Positions 1 through 5,955 of a stretch of 13,324 bases of DNA are shown in pieces; position 1 is the first letter of the stretch; each line of letters begins with the position of its first letter. Source of the stretch: Chloroflexota bacterium (GTDB lineage: Bacteria; Chloroflexota; Anaerolineae; Caldilineales; Caldilineaceae); contig QEUY01000160.1 of NCBI GenBank assembly GCA_003577365.1, positions 1 to 13,324 on the forward strand. Reading direction: 5' to 3'. A program made the translations under genes and the position numbers. The notes under the pieces are model-generated. The model saw only the letters and a list, made by a program, of their open reading frames with translations, was not told where the DNA came from and searched no databases.

Positions 1-174
1 GATGGTACCCACTTATGGAAAGATTCAGACCTGCTTGATCGAGCTACGCAGTTGGAGCGCGTCCTCGTTACACACGATAAAGACCTGCTGGCCGAAGGAA
101 TGAAGCGCCAGCAAACGGGCGTACCGTTTGCTGGTATAGTCTATGCAAGCTTCATCGAATTTCTTCCCTGGTAA
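1..174 (+). CDS. PIN-like DUF5615 family protein, C-terminal part (5' truncated by window edge)
   Basis: The open frame enters from the left edge and ends at TAA 172-174, giving 57 visible residues. The segment LLDRATQLERVLVTHDKDLL followed by GVPFAGIVYA matches my memory of the DUF5615 (PIN-like) family. In that family a late acidic residue in a V-(T/F)-x-D-x-D-L-L motif belongs to the presumed nuclease site; here it is THDKD, residues 24-28 of the visible part. Such proteins often pair with a DUF433 antitoxin encoded just upstream, which would lie outside the window. Base composition is near 50% GC, clearly lower than the hydroxylase gene that follows. The stop codon overlaps a -10-like element for that next gene. 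Family assignment is fairly confident; toxin activity is an inference. Confidence 0.7.
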   Translation, partial: DGTHLWKDSDLLDRATQLERVLVTHDKDLLAEGMKRQQTGVPFAGIVYASFIEFLPW

Positions 175-182
175 TATTGCCT
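169..182 (+). promoter_or_regulatory. Putative extended -10 promoter of the Mo hydroxylase gene
   Basis: TGG followed by TAATAT (172-177) forms an extended -10 element that overlaps the TAA stop of the preceding gene. Only five bases separate it from the ATG at 183, so transcription would begin at or next to the start codon. No convincing -35 box and no Shine-Dalgarno sequence are visible, which fits a leaderless transcript. Confidence 0.4.
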
Positions 183-3158
183 ATGCAAATCTCGCTAACC
201 GTTAACGGTACGCATCACACGCTCGATACCCACCCCGGCGAACTGCTGCGCACGGCGCTGCGCCGCCTGCGCTATTTCAGCGTCAAACACGGTGACGAGA
301 CGGGCGAGAGCGGGGCCGACGCCGTGCTGCTCACCCACACGCCCGACCAGCCTACGTCCTACCGGCTGGTCAACAGCGGCGTGATGCTGGCGGCACAGGC
401 CGGCGGCGCAGCCATCCTCACCGTGGAAGGGCTGAGCGGCCCGCGTGACGACGACCTGCACCCACTACAGCGTGAGTTTGTGGCCTGCGGCGCGATCCAA
501 TGCGGCTACTGCACGCCCGCGCAACTGCTTGCCGCCAAACGGCTGCTGGACACTAACCCCAATCCCAGCGAAGCCGAAGTGCGTGAGGCCATCGCCGGAG
601 TGCTCTGCCGCTGCACCGGCTATCTCAAACCCGTCCAAGCCGTGCTGCGCGCCGCGGCCTGGCTGCGCGGCGACGAGCCGCCCACTTTCGATCTGGCGGT
701 GCTGGATGCGCTCGACGGCGGCGAATGGCCTACCGGCGACGGCGGGAGCGATGAGGATCGTGACGGCATCGATCCGTTGGACGGCCCGGTCTCTGGCGGA
801 ACTGATATCCAGACACGCACGCGCGTCATGCCCGCCGCGGTCGCCCACCCCCAGACCGCGGTCGTCAACAAGCCCGAACACAAGGTGGATGCGGTCAAGC
901 TGAGCAAGGGCCGCGCCGTCTTTGCCGACGATATGGAGCTGCCGGGCATGCTCTACGGCGGGCTGCTCACCAGCCCCCACGCCCATGCGCGCATCCTCGC
1001 CATCGACACGAGCCGGGCCAAGGCGCTGCCGGGTGTACATGCCGTCCTCACCTATCAAGACGTGCCGCGCGTGGTCTATGCCAGCGGCGGGCAGAGCTAC
1101 CCCAACCCGCCACCCTATGATCAGGTGAGCCTGGACAACAAGGTGCGCCATGTGGGCGACCGTGTAGCCATCGTCGCCGCCGAGACGCCCGAACTGCTGC
1201 AGCAGGCGCTGGACCTGATCGACGTGACCTATGAGGCGCTGCCCGCGGTGCTGACCCCGCAGAAGGCGCTGGCCCCCGGCGCGCCCATCATCCACGACGA
1301 GCCGGACGCCGTCTCGATCCACGATGCGGGCCGCAACATCGCCGTGCATATCCACGTCGAACACAACGACGTGGACCGCGCCCTGGCCGAGGCGGCCCAC
1401 ACCTACACCAGCGAATACCACGTCCAGCAGGTGCAGCAGGCCAGCATCGAGCCGCATGTGGCGCTCAGTTGGTGGGACGAGGACGACCGGCTGGTGATCC
1501 GCACCAGCACGCAAGTGCCCTTCCATGTGCGGCGCATGGTCGCGCCGCTGATCGGGCTGCCCGTGCGCCGCATCCGCGTCGTCAAACCACGCATCGGCGG
1601 CGGCTTTGGCGGCAAACAGGAGATGTTGATCGAAGACCTCTGCGCCCATCTGACCATCGCCACCGGGCGGCCCGTGCGTTTTGAATACAGCCGCGCCCAA
1701 GAGTTCAGCAGCGCGCGCAGCCGCCACCCGCAGACCTTGCGCTACCGCAGCGGCGTCGACGCCCAGGGCAAGCTGGTGGGGATGGAGCTGGAGATCATTG
1801 CCGACGCCGGGGCCTATGGCACGCATGGCCTTACGGTGCAGATGGTCTCCGGCTTCCGCGGCTTGAGCACCTATTGGCTGCCCAGCGCCCGCTTTGTGTG
1901 CGATGTCGTCTACACCAACAAGCCCGTGCCCGGCGCGTTCCGCGGCTATGGCGCGCCCCAGGCGCTCTTTGGGCTGGAACAGCATATGGAAGAATTCGCG
2001 CTGGCGCTTGCGGTCGAGTTCAAACGGCGCAACTGGATCAAGGTCGGCCAAGAGATGCCCATGGCCGAGGTGATGGGCGAAGGTCGCGAAGGCTTCGCCC
2101 AGACGATCCGCAGCAGCGGGCTGGAAGAATGTGTGCAGGAGGGGGCCAAGGCCATCGGCTGGGAGCGGCGCGATGACCCCGCCTGGAAAACTGACCCCGA
2201 CCGGCCCCACATCCGCCGCGGGCTGGGCCTGGCGCTCTGTATGCACGGCACGGGGATCGCCGGGCTGGACATGGGCGCGGCCTCGATCAAGCTCAACGAC
2301 GACGGCAGCTTTAACCTGCTCATCGGCGCTACCGACCTAGGCACTGGCTCCGACACGGTGCTGGCGCAGATCGCCGCCGAAGCCTTGGGCATGGACCTGG
2401 AGCACGTCCTGGTTTACAGCAGCGATACCGACTTTACGCCCTTTGACACCGGCGCGTATGCCAGCAGCACAACCTATATCAGCGGCGGCGCGGTGCTCAA
2501 AGCCGCCGAAGAGGTGCAGCGCCAGATCACACGCCACGCCGCCCGCCATCTGCTCCCCGGCGCGGACCCCGACCTGCTCTGGCTGGAGGGGGGGCAGGTC
2601 CACAGCCCCGACGGCCGCGCCGTCAGCCTGGAGACCGTGGCGCTGCACAGCCTGCACCAGGCCGACCAGCATCAGATCATGGCGACGGCCAGCCATATGA
2701 GCTATGTCAGCCCGCCGCCCTTTGCCGCGCAGTACGCCGAGGTGGAGGTGGACACGATCACCGGCCAGGTGACGGTGCAAAAGCTGGTGATGGCCGTGGA
2801 CTGCGGCATCGCCATCAACCCGGTGACGGCGACCGGCCAGGTGGAAGGCGGCATGGTGCAGGCGCTGGGCTATGCCGTGTGCGAGGAGATGGTCTACGAC
2901 GAAGCGGGGCGGCTGGTCAACCCGCGGCTGGGCGATTACCGCATCTTCGCCGCCGGTGAAGTGCCGGAACTCCAGGCAATCCTGGTGCAGACCTATGAGC
3001 CGAGCGGACCCTATGGGGCCAAGGCCATCGCCGAGATCCCGATGGACGGGGTCGCGCCCGCGGTCGCCAACGCCATCTACGACGCCACCGGCGTGCGGCT
3101 ACGCCAGCTTCCCTTCACGCCGGAGCGTGTCTGGAACGCGCTGCAAGCGCACGGGTAA
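183..3158 (+). CDS. XdhD-like molybdenum hydroxylase (Fe-S domain fused to Mo-cofactor domain)
   Basis: This 991-residue protein belongs to the xanthine dehydrogenase/aldehyde oxidase family. Residues 1-85 form a ferredoxin-like domain, 86-160 the all-helical [2Fe-2S] domain, and about 225-991 the large Mo-cofactor subunit; there is no FAD domain. The second cluster is intact (C107, C110, C142, C144 in CGAIQCGYC and CRCTGY). The first is not: the expected cysteine positions are D38, S43, D46 and G66. Mo-domain landmarks are IGGGFGGKQ (471-479), FRGYGAPQ (586-593) and GAKAIAE with the catalytic glutamate E951. The usual GQG cofactor motif reads GTG. From memory E. coli XdhD has the same overall fusion, also lacks first-cluster cysteines and reads GTG. 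I therefore infer an XdhD-like purine or related heterocycle hydroxylase passing electrons to a separate partner; the substrate is unknown. ATG 183 is chosen over the in-frame TTG at 177 because the protein then begins with the typical MQISLTVNG strand and the -10 element fits. Confidence 0.88.
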   Translation: MQISLTVNGTHHTLDTHPGELLRTALRRLRYFSVKHGDETGESGADAVLLTHTPDQPTSYRLVNSGVMLAAQAGGAAILTVEGLSGPRDDDLHPLQREFVACGAIQCGYCTPAQLLAAKRLLDTNPNPSEAEVREAIAGVLCRCTGYLKPVQAVLRAAAWLRGDEPPTFDLAVLDALDGGEWPTGDGGSDEDRDGIDPLDGPVSGGTDIQTRTRVMPAAVAHPQTAVVNKPEHKVDAVKLSKGRAVFADDMELPGMLYGGLLTSPHAHARILAIDTSRAKALPGVHAVLTYQDVPRVVYASGGQSYPNPPPYDQVSLDNKVRHVGDRVAIVAAETPELLQQALDLIDVTYEALPAVLTPQKALAPGAPIIHDEPDAVSIHDAGRNIAVHIHVEHNDVDRALAEAAHTYTSEYHVQQVQQASIEPHVALSWWDEDDRLVIRTSTQVPFHVRRMVAPLIGLPVRRIRVVKPRIGGGFGGKQEMLIEDLCAHLTIATGRPVRFEYSRAQEFSSARSRHPQTLRYRSGVDAQGKLVGMELEIIADAGAYGTHGLTVQMVSGFRGLSTYWLPSARFVCDVVYTNKPVPGAFRGYGAPQALFGLEQHMEEFALALAVEFKRRNWIKVGQEMPMAEVMGEGREGFAQTIRSSGLEECVQEGAKAIGWERRDDPAWKTDPDRPHIRRGLGLALCMHGTGIAGLDMGAASIKLNDDGSFNLLIGATDLGTGSDTVLAQIAAEALGMDLEHVLVYSSDTDFTPFDTGAYASSTTYISGGAVLKAAEEVQRQITRHAARHLLPGADPDLLWLEGGQVHSPDGRAVSLETVALHSLHQADQHQIMATASHMSYVSPPPFAAQYAEVEVDTITGQVTVQKLVMAVDCGIAINPVTATGQVEGGMVQALGYAVCEEMVYDEAGRLVNPRLGDYRIFAAGEVPELQAILVQTYEPSGPYGAKAIAEIPMDGVAPAVANAIYDATGVRLRQLPFTPERVWNALQAHG

Positions 3159-3184
3159 GACGCCGTGACCGGCGCTGAAGGTAG

Positions 3185-3448
3185 CTATGCCTTTACTTTA
3201 GGCTCCTGCCGGCGCATGTGCTGCACATACTCGTCGATCAGGTTGCGGATCATGCGCTGGTAGGGCGTGTGCAGACGTTCAGCTTGTTCCTTAAAGTAGG
3301 CGACGCTGTCCTCGCTCAAGGTGATCGTCACCTTAACGCCTTTGGGGCGAAAAACGAGGTCTTCCGGCCGCGGTAGGAAGTCCTCGACGCGCTTGCCCAT
3401 CTGTAGCGGCTCATCCGTATATTCAATCGTTTCTCTGCTCTTCTTCAT
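3185..3448 (-). CDS. brnA: BrnA-type antitoxin
   Basis: This 87-residue basic/acidic protein is encoded directly behind brnT. Residues 37-75 (GVKVTITLSEDSVAYFKEQ, then YQRMIRNLIDEYV) match the C-terminal ribbon-helix-helix DNA-binding segment of BrnA antitoxins. The N-terminal half would bind the toxin. The start at 3448 is preferred over an in-frame start at 3484 because AAGGAAAGAG stands at Shine-Dalgarno distance before it and the protein then begins MKKSRETIEY, a normal BrnA start. It overlaps the end of brnT by 26 bases, so translation is probably coupled. In characterised BrnTA systems the antitoxin, alone or with toxin, represses the shared promoter; the same autoregulation is expected here but not shown by the sequence. 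Confidence 0.85.
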   Translation of the reverse strand: MKKSRETIEYTDEPLQMGKRVEDFLPRPEDLVFRPKGVKVTITLSEDSVAYFKEQAERLHTPYQRMIRNLIDEYVQHMRRQEPKVKA

Positions 3449-3707
3449 ATCGTCTCTTTCCTTTGCGCCAATAACCTGCACCAAAAATGCGAATTGTGTC
3501 TGCCCGATAGGTAAAGCGCACAGTCAGAATTTCCTGCCCAATCTTTCCCAAGCAAAAGTAGCGCTGCTCGTCCCTGCTGTGCTCCAGGTCTTCGACAATA
3601 ACACGGTTAGGGTCAGCGAATGCCTGCTGTGCCTCCTCGAACGAGATGCCATGTTTTGCTTGGTTCTCCCGATTCTTCTGCTCGTCCCACTCGAACGAAA
3701 CGGCCAT
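3423..3707 (-). CDS. brnT: BrnT-type toxin (RelE-like ribonuclease fold)
   Basis: This 94-residue protein starts with the BrnT signature FEWDEQKNRENQAKHGISFEEA (split over residues 5-26), followed by a DP turn (residues 32-33), EQRY (47-50), IRIFGAGYWRKGKRRYEE (72-89). BrnT proteins are small ribosome-independent RNases of the RelE superfamily that arrest growth when not held by BrnA. The C-terminal end carries the GAGYWRKGK form instead of the ISARKA-type ending of the Brucella protein; I believe both forms occur widely. ATG 3707 is preferred to the longer start at 3749 because the extra 14 residues lack similarity to the family and would cover the likely promoter. The gene precedes and overlaps brnA, the normal toxin-first order. 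The locus is less GC-rich than its neighbours, which suggests horizontal acquisition. Confidence 0.88.
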   Translation of the reverse strand: MAVSFEWDEQKNRENQAKHGISFEEAQQAFADPNRVIVEDLEHSRDEQRYFCLGKIGQEILTVRFTYRADTIRIFGAGYWRKGKRRYEEEQRND

Positions 3708-3714
3708 ATGACCT

Positions 3715-3742
3715 ATCCTAGCACAATATGGAGATTTTGCAA
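3715..3742 (-). promoter_or_regulatory. Putative brnTA promoter
   Basis: Read on the minus strand, TTGCAA (3742-3737) is followed after 16 bases by TAGGAT (3720-3715), which is preceded by TGC and so forms an extended -10. The -10 ends seven bases before the brnT ATG, giving a transcript with almost no leader. The surrounding 65-bp gap (3708-3772) is strikingly AT-rich for this window and contains no other gene. Confidence 0.45.
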
Positions 3743-3772
3743 TACACAATATATGGATGGCGTTTGGGTATA

Positions 3773-4708
3773 CTATCCACCGGTGAGGGTATCCAGCCAG
3801 AAGTCGCCGAAGGCCGGGCCGTCCACCTTGGTGACCACGCGCATGGGTTTGCCCGCTGGGTCGATGCGTTCAGTCAGCCATCCCGCTTTTTCCTCGATCA
3901 CCAGCGGCAGCTCTTCGATCTCAACCCCTTCGTCCCAGCCCAACGCGATGGCGCAGGCCAATGGGTCGTGCTGAAAATTGATGATGTCGTCGGGTAGACC
4001 GGCGCAGGTTGCACCATACCGGGTCTCGTTTTGCTCGTCCACGGCAAAGGCTTCGGCCTGGCGCGCGATCAACTGGCCGAGCGCCCCGCCCGCCTGACAC
4101 AGCCGGTCTAGCTGGGACCGCCGCAAGGCCGTCTCGACCGTGACGCTGAGCGGGATCAAAGTGGGGTTTGCGTGCCGGAGCACATGCCGCGCCGACTTTA
4201 CATCGACCTGGATGTTCCAGTCCATCTCATTGCCCCACTGCGGAAAACCAGGACGGATCGGGTAGACATAGCCGCCCATCAAAAAGAGCTTCGCCTGCCG
4301 CAGAATGCCGGAGTACAGGCGATCCAACCGGTACAGATTTGTGTATGGCCCGATGGCTATGATCGCGGCGTCTTGCTCGATGCTGCGCTTGAGCAGGGCA
4401 AGCGCCTCCTCCGGCGGATTGGGGGCAGGCGTCACCGGCCGCGGCCAATAGCGCCCCTCCGCCGGATAACCCAGTTCGGGGTAGCGATAGAACCCTTGCG
4501 CGACATCCGCGCCGGCGGCTACAGGAATATCCGTCCGGCCTTCAAGCGCCAAGACAGCACGCACATATCCGGCCCTGCGCCCCTTGGCCTCGGCCACGGT
4601 CGTGATGCCGCTGAGTTGGACCTCCTCCGGCCAGCGCAGCAGCAACGCCAGCGCGCACAGGTCGTCGATATCGCCGCCCAGGTCGGTGTCCAGATGGATG
4701 CGCTGCAT
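3773..4708 (-). CDS. Inosine/uridine-preferring nucleoside hydrolase family protein
   Basis: A 311-residue cytoplasmic enzyme of the IUNH family, which cleaves the N-glycosidic bond of ribonucleosides to base and ribose using a bound calcium ion. The N-terminal aspartate cluster is DTDLGGDIDD (residues 7-16), the form with one extra residue found in many bacterial members. Other landmarks are AIGPYTNL (118-125), LMGG (143-146), EMDWNIQVD (161-169) with the conserved asparagine N165, and the C-terminal metal/ribose motif QHDPLA (246-251). A longer frame begins at 4753, but that start lies inside a terminator hairpin, so ATG 4708 with a modest AGGCAGAG upstream is chosen. Base preference cannot be read from sequence. 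The gene follows the META lipoprotein on the same strand but is separated from it by the terminator; I see no clear promoter of its own. Together with the nearby Mo hydroxylase it hints at purine salvage, a weak contextual inference. Confidence 0.87.
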   Translation of the reverse strand: MQRIHLDTDLGGDIDDLCALALLLRWPEEVQLSGITTVAEAKGRRAGYVRAVLALEGRTDIPVAAGADVAQGFYRYPELGYPAEGRYWPRPVTPAPNPPEEALALLKRSIEQDAAIIAIGPYTNLYRLDRLYSGILRQAKLFLMGGYVYPIRPGFPQWGNEMDWNIQVDVKSARHVLRHANPTLIPLSVTVETALRRSQLDRLCQAGGALGQLIARQAEAFAVDEQNETRYGATCAGLPDDIINFQHDPLACAIALGWDEGVEIEELPLVIEEKAGWLTERIDPAGKPMRVVTKVDGPAFGDFWLDTLTGG

Positions 4709-4735
4709 AGCTCTGCCTGACTTCACTCGATCTTG

Positions 4736-4771
4736 AAAAAACGGGAGCGGCACTCTGCGAGTGCCGCTCCC
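4736..4771 (-). terminator. Rho-independent terminator after the META lipoprotein gene
   Basis: GGGAGCGGCACT (4743-4754) and AGTGCCGCTCCC (4760-4771) are perfect inverted copies: a 12-bp stem, 13 with the closing C-G pair. The A-run at 4736-4741 becomes a six-U tail on the minus strand, one base after the stem. It lies 17 bp past the stop of the gene ending at 4789 and before the nucleoside hydrolase start, so it should separate the two transcripts. Confidence 0.9.
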
Positions 4772-4788
4772 TGGACCGATACCCTCAT

Positions 4789-5664
4789 CTATTCCGCCGG
4801 GGCGAAGACGATGTTCCCACTGTCGAGCTTCATGTTGAGCACCAAGTTTGGCCCGTCGAAGACAAAGGTGGCGACCGCTTCCAGGTCTTTCAAAAAGACA
4901 TCGGCCTGCGACCCTTCTGGGCAGGCCATGCGCGTGGTCGCCAACGGGCCAAGCGTCAACGAACTGCCGTCCACTGTGTAGCTCCCCATGCCGCGGTTGC
5001 AGTCCACCTGGGCCTGGAGCGAGCCATCGGGCTGAAAGGTCAGCGTATAGCGTGTGGGGTCCGCTGCCGCCACGACGCTGCCATCACCGTACTGCGTCTC
5101 AGTCCACTGCCAGGTGACGCCCACCAGCGCGCCCTCCCCGGTTTCTCCCGCCGCTTCCTCGGTTGCCGCGGGCGTGGCCGCGGCGGCAGCCCCCGCCGCG
5201 TGGAAAATCATCTCGCCGCCGCCGGCCAAACCCAACGTCAGGCTATCCCCCTCTAGGGTGTAACGGGTCACACTGTTTAGCCCATCCGAAAAAGCATCCG
5301 CCTGCGAATCTTCGGGACAGCCCATCAGCGTGGTGATCATCGCGCCAAAGGTCAGCCTGTCGCCCGCCACAGTGTACGAGCCGCCGCCGCTGTTGCAGTC
5401 GAACTGCACGTCCACCATGCCGTCCTCATGAAAAGTGAGTGTATAGCGTGACGGCTGCGCGACCGTAATCGTGTCGCCGTCGCCGGTCTGGGTGCGCTGC
5501 CATTCCCAGGTCACGCCGGTCAGCCCGGTTATGTCACTTGGTTCTTGCGCCGGCGGAACCGTCCCGCCGGCGGGTGGAATCGTGCCGCCGGGGGCCGTGA
5601 TCGGTTGACACGCTGCCAGCAGCAGAACAGCCAGCAGCGCCGCCGTCGATTGCCAGATTCGCAT
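4789..5664 (-). CDS. Secreted lipoprotein with two tandem META (HslJ-like) domains
   Basis: The 291-residue product has a lipoprotein signal peptide ending in LLLAAC, with C19 as the lipidated residue, followed by a Gly/Pro-rich linker. Two homologous domains follow, at about 45-157 and 178-290, joined by an Ala/Glu/Thr-rich linker. Both contain GVTW(E/Q)W, RYTLTF, a DCN motif, GSYTV and a CPE(D/G)SQAD motif. Cysteines are paired in equivalent positions (C90/C116 and C222/C248), suggesting one disulfide per domain outside the membrane. META domains occur in HslJ-type proteins and in many surface lipoproteins, with no enzymatic activity known to me; a structural or stress role is only a guess. 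The start is supported by a near-perfect Shine-Dalgarno AAGGAGGGG. It is transcribed divergently from the ABC operon and ends at a strong terminator. Confidence 0.85.
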   Translation of the reverse strand: MRIWQSTAALLAVLLLAACQPITAPGGTIPPAGGTVPPAQEPSDITGLTGVTWEWQRTQTGDGDTITVAQPSRYTLTFHEDGMVDVQFDCNSGGGSYTVAGDRLTFGAMITTLMGCPEDSQADAFSDGLNSVTRYTLEGDSLTLGLAGGGEMIFHAAGAAAAATPAATEEAAGETGEGALVGVTWQWTETQYGDGSVVAAADPTRYTLTFQPDGSLQAQVDCNRGMGSYTVDGSSLTLGPLATTRMACPEGSQADVFLKDLEAVATFVFDGPNLVLNMKLDSGNIVFAPAE

Positions 5665-5667
5665 GAT

Positions 5668-5676
5668 CCCCTCCTT
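5668..5676 (-). promoter_or_regulatory. Strong ribosome binding site of the META lipoprotein gene
   Basis: On the minus strand AAGGAGGGG stands three bases before the ATG at 5664, the best Shine-Dalgarno match in the window. It fixes the start codon and contrasts with the SD-less starts of several neighbours. Confidence 0.8.
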
Positions 5677-5827
5677 AATGAGTAAAACCGCACGCGCGCT
5701 CTATACGCCAGAGTTGAGCAAATCACGTTTCTGCTCTCTGTGGGACGCAAATCCCTCCTTGTAGGTTCCAGATGCGCCGATCTGGCCTACTGCCGTCCCC
5801 ACGGCTTACCCTGCTTGCGCCTTGGTC

Positions 5828-5841
5828 TGCTATGATAGGGG
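5828..5841 (+). promoter_or_regulatory. Putative promoter (-10) of the ABC/PHP/HAD/kinase operon
   Basis: TGCTATGATAGGGG contains TATGAT with TGC in front, an extended -10 element. It closely resembles the brnT (TGCTAGGATAGG) and M50-like gene (TGCTTATGATAG) elements in this window. No good -35 is found at 16-18 bp. Transcription from about 5843 would leave a leader of roughly 110 bases before the binding-protein gene. Confidence 0.35.
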
Positions 5842-5955
5842 CAAGGTCAAACCGTCGCAATTGCTCAAAAAGCGTTCTGCGCGGGTCTACGCCGGCAGAG
5901 ACCAGCACATTCAGAATATTCAGAGATGCCAACCTATACAGAAAGCGTGAACCCA

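Larger units (their letters stand above)
5665..5955. other. Divergent intergenic region between META lipoprotein and ABC operon
   Basis: These 291 bases separate two outward-facing genes and contain no recognisable protein or RNA gene. The frames that cross it encode unremarkable arginine-rich peptides without family similarity. On the plus strand there is an extended -10 (TGC TATGAT, 5828-5836), and nearer the gene a weaker TATACA (5935-5940) and two copies of ATTCAGA two bases apart (about 5909-5924). On the minus strand TATAGA lies about 40 bases before the lipoprotein start, without a good -35. No TPP or other riboswitch core was seen. Confidence 0.6.

Noticed and set aside
177..182. TTG at 177 as start of the Mo hydroxylase
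   Set aside because: It adds only two residues, lies within the probable -10 element, and ATG 183 begins with the conserved strand.
465..2246. 593-residue minus-strand open frame opposite the Mo hydroxylase
   Set aside because: Its His/Gln/Arg-rich product resembles no family and follows from high-GC codon bias of the plus-strand gene, whose motifs are clear.
3159..3184. Possible terminator in the 26-base convergent gap after the Mo hydroxylase
   Set aside because: Only a 5-bp GCCG/CGGC-type stem near 3161-3175 and no U-run on either strand.
3708..3749. Longer BrnT start at 3749
   Set aside because: The extra 14 residues are outside the family pattern and would be encoded by the promoter region.
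5529..5750. Small minus-strand frame starting TTG at 5750 behind an AAGGAGGGA sequence, upstream of the META lipoprotein
   Set aside because: The SD-like string is attractive, but the 73-residue Arg/Cys-rich product overlaps the signal peptide and first domain of the real gene in another frame and has no recognisable features.
5772..5955. Plus-strand frame and possible riboswitch (TPP) ahead of the NMT1/THI5-like binding protein
   Set aside because: The frame runs into the lipoprotein gene out of phase with no motifs. The TPP core elements (CUGAGA and ACCUGAU) are absent.
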